From an uncultured Alphaproteobacteria bacterium (GTDB taxonomy: Bacteria; Pseudomonadota; Alphaproteobacteria; RF32; CAG-239), in assembly GCA_944391355.1 (NCBI GenBank), contig CALXTG010000136.1:1-7822 (forward strand): DNA of 7,822 nucleotides, written 5' to 3'. The notes under the pieces were generated by a model, which was not told where the DNA came from, did not search any database, and worked only from the letters and a program-made list of their open reading frames with translations. Every line of letters starts with the position of its first letter. The stretch's first letter is position 1. The translations under genes and the position numbers were made by a program. Below are positions 1 to 3,961 of this stretch, one piece after another.

Positions 1-7
1 AAAAAAA

Positions 8-38
8 TTGTAGATTTTTAATTTTTCTATGCTATTCT
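8..38 (+). promoter_or_regulatory. Putative sigma70 promoter of the structured RNA
   Basis: An A-tract is followed by TTGTAG (8-13), a weak -35 box. Two -10 candidates follow: TATGCT (28-33) and TATTCT (33-38). Neither has ideal spacing (14 and 19 bases), so the assignment is tentative. Either would start transcription near 40-45, just before the first hairpin of the RNA. Confidence 0.35.
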
Positions 39-42
39 GATT

Positions 43-205
43 TTGTTCCTGCGAGAGCGGGAATGGAGAGTAAGAACTCCGTCACATAGACTCCTTCATA
101 AGAGGGAGCAGCTGATATAAGCCCTTTGCGGTCGAATAAAGCTGGCTGTCATGTGAACAGTTCTTAACTCCCTCGCCTTTAAATCTAAAGGCGAGTTTTG
201 TTTTT
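43..205 (+). ncRNA. Structured non-coding RNA or attenuator leader (6S-like RNA is one candidate)
   Basis: No convincing ORF lies here, but the sequence is densely self-complementary. A 7-bp hairpin with a GAGA (GNRA) tetraloop (46-52 with 57-63) opens it. A long imperfect rod follows: 65-68 GGAG with 168-171 CTCC, 71-78 TAAGAACT with 159-166 AGTTCTTA, and 82-87 TCACAT with 151-156 ATGTGA. Inside the rod are a small hairpin (91-94 with 105-108) and a 5-bp helix (109-113 with 140-144). The RNA ends in an intrinsic terminator. The size of about 160 nt, the rod with internal bubbles and the terminator fit a 6S-type RNA, but I cannot match the primary sequence to a known family. Alternatively it is a riboswitch-like leader of the HTH gene, whose ATG lies 27 nt after the U-tract. 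End points are inferred. Confidence 0.55.
172..205 (+). terminator. Intrinsic terminator of the structured RNA
   Basis: A perfect 10-bp stem, CTCGCCTTTA (172-181) with TAAAGGCGAG (186-195), has a 4-nt loop and is followed by TTTTGTTTTT (196-205). It sits between the RNA and the ribosome binding site of the HTH gene, so it would cap a free RNA or attenuate the gene. Confidence 0.85.
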
Positions 206-232
206 AATTTAACAAAATAAGGAGTTAAAATT

Positions 233-553
233 ATGGAATTAACCGAAAATCAAAGAAGTTTTTTATTTGAGCTGTTGGGCGATGAGCTGGAAAAGCTGCG
301 CGAAGAAGCCGGTCTTGACGTACAGACCGCGGCGCGTTATGCCGGCATTTCTCTTGAATCGTTTGAGAAATACGAGCAGGGCGGCTCAATGAGCAATCTC
401 AGCCTTCATCATTTGATGCGCTGGGCGGCGGTATTCGGCAAAAGGCTGGATATCTGTTTGCGCGATTACAGCGATAGCGAAAAGGTCGACGCTTACGAGA
501 GCGCCAAGAAAAAACTGGCTGATTTGCAGCGGGCTTTCTTTATGGGCTGCTAA
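233..553 (+). CDS. Small XRE-family helix-turn-helix protein
   Basis: A 106-residue protein that should bind DNA as a small Cro/C1 (XRE)-type regulator; target unknown. The HTH core covers about residues 17-75. The likely helix pair is DVQTAARYAGI (29-39) and the recognition helix SLESFEKYEQGG (40-51), with the family's typical 'S..S...YE.G' spacing. A helical charged tail (about 80-100) follows and could support dimerisation. The ATG at 233 is backed by AAGGAG (219-224), nine bases upstream. No separate promoter is evident between the upstream terminator and the start, so transcription probably comes by read-through from the structured RNA. The gene ends directly at a strong terminator and is therefore monocistronic. 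There is no toxin-like partner next to it, so an antitoxin role is not supported. The HTH call is firm; its regulon is unknown. Confidence 0.85.
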   Translation: MELTENQRSFLFELLGDELEKLREEAGLDVQTAARYAGISLESFEKYEQGGSMSNLSLHHLMRWAAVFGKRLDICLRDYSDSEKVDAYESAKKKLADLQRAFFMGC

Positions 554-556
554 GCT

Positions 557-590
557 AAAAACCCCCGGAGAAATTTCTCCGGGGGTTTTC
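557..590 (+). terminator. Strong intrinsic terminator after the HTH gene
   Basis: A perfect inverted repeat, ACCCCCGGAGAAA (561-573) with TTTCTCCGGGGGT (574-586), is flanked by an A-run upstream and a T-run downstream. It should fold as a GC-rich hairpin with an AT-rich loop and could work in both directions. Confidence 0.9.
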
Positions 591-634
591 TTCCTGATGA
601 AGCCTGCAAAACTTTGTTTCGCGATAAAAGAAAA

Positions 635-652
635 AAATTTTTGCAAAAATTT
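635..652. other. 18-bp perfect AT-rich palindrome upstream of tRNA-Gly
   Basis: Positions 635-652 form an exact palindrome (AAATTTTTG and its complement, centred between 643 and 644). It lies 12 bases upstream of the presumed -35 box of tRNA-Gly, where an UP element or a regulator site would sit. The composition is very AT-rich, so chance is a real possibility. Confidence 0.4.
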
Positions 653-663
653 AAAATAAATGC

Positions 664-691
664 TTGCAATTTTTTTTGAATATGGTAATTA
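664..691 (+). promoter_or_regulatory. Putative promoter of tRNA-Gly
   Basis: TTGCAA (664-669) as -35 and TAATTA (686-691) as -10 are separated by 16 bases. A start near 698 would leave a short 5' leader before the tRNA at 711. TAATAT (690-695) is an alternative -10 with a long spacer. Confidence 0.45.
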
Positions 692-710
692 ATATCTCGT
701 TCTACACAAT

Positions 711-785
711 GCGGGCGTAGCTCAGGGGTAGAGCGCAACCTTGCCAAGGTTGATGTCGAGGGTTCGAATCCCTTCACCCGCTCCA
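711..785 (+). tRNA. tRNA-Gly(GCC)
   Basis: A complete cloverleaf with encoded CCA. The acceptor strand GCGGGCG (711-717) pairs with CACCCGC (775-781), followed by discriminator T and CCA (783-785). The D arm is GCTC/GAGC. The anticodon stem CAACC/GGTTG closes the loop TTGCCAA, giving anticodon GCC, which reads GGC and GGU. The T arm is GAGGG-TTCGAAT-CCCTT. One oddity is a C6-A67 mismatch in the acceptor stem. The gene stands alone with its own terminator. Confidence 0.97.
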
Positions 786-788
786 ATT

Positions 789-819
789 AAAAAAGGCCTC
801 CATAAAGGAGGCCTTTTTT
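789..819 (+). terminator. Intrinsic terminator of tRNA-Gly
   Basis: GGCCTCC (795-801) pairs with GGAGGCC (807-813) around a 5-nt ATAAA loop, followed by six T (814-819). An A-run on the left extends the stem and could make it bidirectional. Confidence 0.92.
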
Positions 820-952
820 CAATCAGAAATAGATGATAGACAGACGGAGTATACCGATAACCAAAGGGAGCGGGAGCCTGTACAACTCAAGCGCAGTGCA
901 GAATCCCCCCTTCACCCGTATAATATCCCCCAGTAGACAGGGGATTCTATAG
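820..952. other. Non-coding spacer with a large hairpin
   Basis: No ORF is supported here. AGAATCCCC (900-908) pairs perfectly with GGGGATTCT (940-948) across a 31-nt loop, and CCTGT (877-881) can pair with ACAGG (937-941) as an alternative. The loop holds TATAAT (919-924), a perfect -10 box without a good -35. The stretch 902-918 resembles the 3' end of the nearby tRNA-Gly. Function unknown. Confidence 0.4.
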
Positions 953-981
953 AAAAGGAGCTGATTTTATTCAGCTCCTTT
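953..981 (-). terminator. Intrinsic terminator of the PGDYG-like gene, repeat copy 1
   Basis: An 11-bp stem (954-964 with 971-981) encloses a 6-nt loop, with T-rich sequence on the minus-strand 3' side. It ends the minus-strand gene that stops at 997. Its 29 bases are identical to 1776-1804. Confidence 0.85.
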
Positions 982-996
982 CAGATTTAACAACAA

Positions 997-1662
997 TTAT
1001 TCGCCTTTCACCTGCTGCCTTGAATTATTTTGCGGCATTTTAGTAATCTTATAAGCATTTAAAAATTCCTCTTTCTGAATCATCTTTATATCACCTTTAC
1101 TGTCCCGGCGCAGATAAGCACCGCCCTTTCCGGCTGTTGCACCGCCGAATTCTTCACCTTCTCTCACCATAACAGCCTGAATGGCTTCTTTTTTCTTCAC
1201 ACCGGAAAAAACCATTCCCGGAACAATTTCTGCTTTTGCCGGTGCATCTTTAAGATTTGCCGCAAAAGCCACATCTGTATCATACAAATCAGGAACCTGA
1301 CCTGCGTTTTCCATATCTTTTTTAATAAAATTAATAAGTTTTTCAACCTGAGAAGCCGTTTGAAAAGTATGGGGATGATCTTTCAGATACTGTTCAACTT
1401 TCTCTTTTCTTCCCGGAGCATCATAACAAATCAAGCAACCGTCTTTCTGTTTTAAAACCTGAGTCTTTTGATCTTTATCATTAAAAAATTCAAGCCCTTT
1501 AACATCTTCCATAAACGGACCGTCATTTCCCCACTCTTCCCGTTTGGCGTCCTTGCCGCCGGCAAAACCAAATGCCGGAATAATCAGTCTTCTGGCGCCG
1601 GTCGGCTCAGCCTCAATCGTCGGCAGATTAAACATCTTTTCCGCTTGTTCATTTGTAATCAT
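997..1662 (-). CDS. Protein of unknown function with PGDYG-like C-terminal domain
   Basis: The 221-residue product is soluble, with no signal peptide or membrane segment. I do not recognise the N-terminal 150 residues. Residues about 160-206 (IQAVMV...GGAYLRRDSKGDIKMIQKEEFLNAYK) resemble the PGDYG domain: a 'G-(D/A)-Y-L' strand, a 'D..G.' turn and a closing 'eeF..aY' segment. The usual Asp of the GDY core appears as Ala (GGAYL). PGDYG itself has no established function. The ATG at 1662 is chosen because AAGGGAG (1671-1677) lies 8 bases upstream. A longer in-frame ATG at 1698 would fall inside the -10 box of the promoter at 1699-1727, so it cannot be the start. The gene is monocistronic, between its own promoter and terminator. 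CLIC (76-79) holds a Cys pair of unknown meaning. Confidence 0.75.
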   Translation of the reverse strand: MITNEQAEKMFNLPTIEAEPTGARRLIIPAFGFAGGKDAKREEWGNDGPFMEDVKGLEFFNDKDQKTQVLKQKDGCLICYDAPGRKEKVEQYLKDHPHTFQTASQVEKLINFIKKDMENAGQVPDLYDTDVAFAANLKDAPAKAEIVPGMVFSGVKKKEAIQAVMVREGEEFGGATAGKGGAYLRRDSKGDIKMIQKEEFLNAYKITKMPQNNSRQQVKGE

Positions 1663-1698
1663 TTGATTTACTCCCTTAAAAAGTTTAATTCTGTACAA

Positions 1699-1727
1699 AT
1701 ATTAGCACAGTGTTAAGGGAAAGTAAA
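1699..1727 (-). promoter_or_regulatory. Extended -10 promoter of the PGDYG-like gene
   Basis: Read on the minus strand, TTTACT (1722-1727) and TAATAT (1699-1704) are separated by exactly 17 bases. TGC directly precedes the -10 box, giving an extended -10. Transcription should start near 1692, leaving a leader of about 30 nt that contains the Shine-Dalgarno site. Confidence 0.65.
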
Positions 1728-1775
1728 CATACGATTAGACAAAAAACATTTGTATCTTCAATCTGTAATAATATA

Positions 1776-1805
1776 AAAAGGAGCTGATTTTATTCAGCTC
1801 CTTTT
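1776..1805 (-). terminator. Intrinsic terminator of the amidotransferase gene, repeat copy 2
   Basis: A 12-bp perfect stem (1776-1787 with 1794-1805) has the 6-nt loop TTTTAT (1788-1793 on the plus strand). Its right arm runs into the stop codon (1804-1806) of the gene above it, and minus-strand T-rich sequence follows. Bases 1776-1804 match 953-981 exactly. Confidence 0.88.
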
Positions 1806-2574
1806 ACAAGACATTTTCCAACCAGTGGTAAACGCTTGTATCAAAATCCTCGGGGTGCCACTGCACGCAAAGGATCTTTTTTTCCGGAAATCCCCAAGCT
1901 TCGGGAATCCCGTCCAGCGGCGAAACCGCATACAGCAATATTTCCGATTCCGGCTGTTGGCTCCAGGGCAGCAGTCCTTCCCGGTGGCGGGAATTTACCG
2001 TATAATTTTCTTTTTTAAGAACATCATACAATTCTGTCCCTTTAATTACCACAACCGGATGAGCTTTTAGCTCCGAAGTCTTATGCGGATACTTTTCAAT
2101 CCCCTGCAGACTCCGATACAGCTTCAGCCCAAACCTTCCGGCTATCATCTGCGCCCCGGCACAAATCCCCAAAATCGGTTTTCCAGCCAAAAGCGCTGCC
2201 TCGATTAAATCGAGATAAGCTCCTGCCCGCGGCGGCAATTTCTGCGTTTCAACCGAATTTTTTTCAGCATCCGCATAAAATTCTTCCGGAGAAGCAAAAC
2301 TTCCGCCCGGCAGAATCAAACCGTCGCAAACCGCAAAAGCTTCAAGCGGAGTTTGATAATCCAGAAAAAGAACATTAACACCCAGCTCCTGCAATGCCCG
2401 ATAATAAGGCATATCAACGCTGTAATATTCTTTCCCCTCTGCGGACTTATCAAAACCGAACAAAAAACCGACGGTTTTGGGCGCCTTTTTATTTATACCG
2501 TACAAATGTCCGGCGGCCTCATCGACACTAATTCCATAGTTGCCGAATTCAGCCAACTTTACTAATTTTTCCAT
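1804..2574 (-). CDS. Class I glutamine amidotransferase-like hydrolase (peptidase C26 / PuuD-like)
   Basis: The 256-residue protein has a class I glutamine amidotransferase fold and most likely hydrolyses a gamma-glutamyl bond in the cytoplasm, as in PuuD-type gamma-glutamyl-GABA hydrolases. Visible motifs: LPGG (88-91, oxyanion region), GICAGAQ (136-142) with nucleophile Cys138, VNSRHREG (193-200) in the place of the family's HHQ segment, and QWHPE (238-242) giving catalytic His240 and Glu242. The triad is complete. About 33 residues precede the first core strand (KTVGFLFG), a longer N-terminus than usual. No synthetase domain is attached and no amidation partner lies beside it, which favours a stand-alone hydrolase. 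The substrate is not known; putrescine-pathway genes are absent here, so no symbol is given. The promoter at 2595-2623 leaves only about 14 nt before the ATG, without a Shine-Dalgarno site. Confidence 0.85.
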   Translation of the reverse strand: MEKLVKLAEFGNYGISVDEAAGHLYGINKKAPKTVGFLFGFDKSAEGKEYYSVDMPYYRALQELGVNVLFLDYQTPLEAFAVCDGLILPGGSFASPEEFYADAEKNSVETQKLPPRAGAYLDLIEAALLAGKPILGICAGAQMIAGRFGLKLYRSLQGIEKYPHKTSELKAHPVVVIKGTELYDVLKKENYTVNSRHREGLLPWSQQPESEILLYAVSPLDGIPEAWGFPEKKILCVQWHPEDFDTSVYHWLENVL

Positions 2575-2594
2575 AATAATTTGTTTATGTTTTC

Positions 2595-2623
2595 TTTATA
2601 GCATTTTCCGGCAATTTCGTCAA
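2595..2623 (-). promoter_or_regulatory. Strong promoter of the amidotransferase gene
   Basis: On the minus strand, TTGACG (2618-2623) and TATAAA (2595-2600) are separated by 17 bases, with TGC just before the -10 (extended -10). Each box matches five of six consensus bases. The predicted start near 2588 gives a leader of about 14 nt. Confidence 0.8.
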
Positions 2624-2645
2624 TACTATTATCCGTTAAAAGAAA

Positions 2646-2691
2646 TTGACAACAGCTCTTGAAAAAACGGCTAAAACCAAATATCTATAAA
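2646..2691 (+). promoter_or_regulatory. Putative promoter region of the nitroreductase gene
   Basis: A perfect TTGACA (2646-2651) has only a weak -10 partner, CTAAAA (2671-2676), at 19 bases. TTGAAA (2659-2664) with TATCTA (2682-2687) at 17 bases is an alternative. The region is divergent from, and back to back with, the promoter at 2595-2623. Confidence 0.4.
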
Positions 2692-2710
2692 AAGATGAAA
2701 GAGAGGCAAA

Positions 2711-3310
2711 ATGAGCGATAAATTTTTACAAGCCGTTATTAAAAGGCGATCGATTTACAACCTCGGCAATTCCCTGCCGATGGACAATAAAGTTTTGACC
2801 AGACTTCTTGAAGAAGCTGTCAAAAACGCCCCCAGCGCTTTTAACTCCCAATCGGCGCGAATTGTGCTGCTTCTGGGCAAAAACCATCAGCGTCTTTGGG
2901 AAATAACCAAAACCGAACTGCAAAAAATAGTTCCCGCCGAAAAATTTAAACCGACGGCGCAAAAAATCGCTTCTTTCGCCCAAGCTTACGGCACGGTTTT
3001 ATATTTTGAAGACGAAGATACCGTCCGTGAGCTGCAAAACAGCTTTCCCGCTTATAAAGACAACTTCCCGCTCTGGTCGCTGCAAAGCAGCGGTATGTTA
3101 CAATACATCATCTGGACTCTTTTTGCCGAACACGGTATCGGCGCCAGCCTGCAGCATTATAACCCGTTGATTGACGAAGCGGTCAAAACCGAATGGCAGC
3201 TTCCCGCGCAGTGGAAACTGATTGCGCAAATGCCCTTCGGCAACATTGAAGCGCCGGCCGGAGAAAAATCTTTCCTGCCATTATCCGAAAGAATAAAGAT
3301 ATTCGGCTGA
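2711..3310 (+). CDS. Nitroreductase family protein, Frm2/Hbn1-like
   Basis: The 199-residue protein has the size of the short FMN-dependent nitroreductases. It should reduce nitro compounds, quinones or related oxidants with NAD(P)H, working as a homodimer in the cytoplasm. Signature segments are KRRSIYNL (11-18, the phosphate-contacting 'RRS' of FMN binding), NAPSAFNSQSARIVLLLG (39-56, diagnostic of the Frm2/Hbn1 branch), QSSGMLQYIIWTLFAEHGIGASLQHYNPLID (125-155, core helix and 'GASLQHYNP') and MPFGN (174-178). The start at 2711 is supported by GAGAGG (2701-2706) only four bases upstream, a tight spacing. The gene ends at TGA 3308-3310, one base from the opposing stop of apt, and has no terminator of its own between them. 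The family assignment is firm; the physiological substrate is unknown. Confidence 0.9.
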   Translation: MSDKFLQAVIKRRSIYNLGNSLPMDNKVLTRLLEEAVKNAPSAFNSQSARIVLLLGKNHQRLWEITKTELQKIVPAEKFKPTAQKIASFAQAYGTVLYFEDEDTVRELQNSFPAYKDNFPLWSLQSSGMLQYIIWTLFAEHGIGASLQHYNPLIDEAVKTEWQLPAQWKLIAQMPFGNIEAPAGEKSFLPLSERIKIFG

Positions 3311-3311
3311 A

Positions 3312-3833
3312 TCAATAGCTCAGCATGGCTATAACTTTATCGGCGGCCGGCAGTCTGTCACGGCCGCCCAAATCGGCCAGTTCAATCATAAATGCCAAAC
3401 CCGCGACTTTTCCGCCCAATCTGGCAACAAGCTCTGCAGCGGCCGTAACCGTTCCGCCGGTTGCCAGCAAATCATCAATTATCAAAACTTTTTTACCGGC
3501 TTCAACCGCGTCTTTATGAATCTCCAGAGCGTCCGTTCCGTATTCCAGCGCATATTCCGCTCTTTCGACTTCGGCCGGCAGCTTTCCGGGTTTACGAATA
3601 ATCACCAGTCCCGCCCCCAGTTTATAAGCCAGCGGCGCGCCGAAAATATAGCCGCGCGATTCGATTGCCGCGACATAATCAATTTTATCGCCTTTAAACT
3701 GATCATAAAAATAATCGATTACTTCGCGAAAAGCCGGCCCGTCTTTAATCAGCGTCGTAATATCGCGAAAAACAATTCCCTTTTTGGGAAAATCGGGAAT
3801 ATCTCTGATTTTGCCGCGGATATCTTCCAACAT
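3312..3833 (-). CDS. apt: Adenine phosphoribosyltransferase
   Basis: Apt makes AMP from adenine and PRPP in purine salvage; cytoplasmic and usually dimeric. The 173-residue length is normal. Seen in order: FPKKGIVFRDITTL (15-28, adenine-binding N-terminal region), ESRGYIFG (59-66), RKPGKLP (80-86, mobile hood with residues after it) and the PRPP motif VLIIDDLLATGGT (117-129), with the paired acidic residues DD at 120-121. The ATG at 3833 is preceded by AAAGGAG seven or eight bases away. A longer reading frame begins at 3881, but it adds 16 residues that are not typical of Apt and would place the ribosome binding site inside the coding region. The gene converges on the nitroreductase with one base between stops. 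No terminator is visible between them, so the 3' ends of the two mRNAs may overlap. Confidence 0.97.
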   Translation of the reverse strand: MLEDIRGKIRDIPDFPKKGIVFRDITTLIKDGPAFREVIDYFYDQFKGDKIDYVAAIESRGYIFGAPLAYKLGAGLVIIRKPGKLPAEVERAEYALEYGTDALEIHKDAVEAGKKVLIIDDLLATGGTVTAAAELVARLGGKVAGLAFMIELADLGGRDRLPAADKVIAMLSY

Positions 3834-3894
3834 CTTCTTTTCTCCTTTGCAAACAATCTCTGCGCCGTATCTAAAATACACAATCTGTTTTTAT

Positions 3895-3924
3895 AAAATA
3901 TTAATTTTTTTCCTGTATTTTCAA
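3895..3924 (-). promoter_or_regulatory. Tentative promoter of apt
   Basis: On the minus strand, TTGAAA (3919-3924) and TATTTT (3895-3900) are 18 bases apart. The region is very AT-rich, so several other -10 boxes, such as TAATAT at 3898-3903, are possible. It would give a leader of about 55 nt. Confidence 0.3.
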
Positions 3925-3925
3925 C

Positions 3926-3941
3926 AGCGGACAAATCCGCT
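3926..3941 (+). other. Small hairpin upstream of the antiporter gene
   Basis: AGCGGA (3926-3931) pairs with TCCGCT (3936-3941) around a CAAA loop. It lies 21 bases before the antiporter start, between it and the apt leader, where it could be an operator or a structure affecting translation. No regulator is identified. Confidence 0.35.
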
Positions 3942-3961
3942 TATCAAATATTGGAAAAACC

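Noticed and set aside
550..786. Minus-strand reading frame of 78 codons covering the tRNA
   Set aside because: Its first part is the antisense of tRNA-Gly, giving a peptide often mis-annotated as a protein, and the rest runs across terminator and promoter sequence. It is an artefact.
919..924. Perfect TATAAT in the 820-952 spacer as a promoter
   Set aside because: No -35-like box is found 16-18 bases upstream and no gene follows on that strand.
1663..1698. Longer N-terminus for the PGDYG-like protein
   Set aside because: The upstream ATG lies at the -10 box, before the predicted transcript start. The ATG at 1662 has a good ribosome site.
3834..3881. 16-residue N-terminal extension of Apt
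   Set aside because: It would bury the AAAGGAG site inside the gene and adds residues not found at the start of typical Apt proteins.
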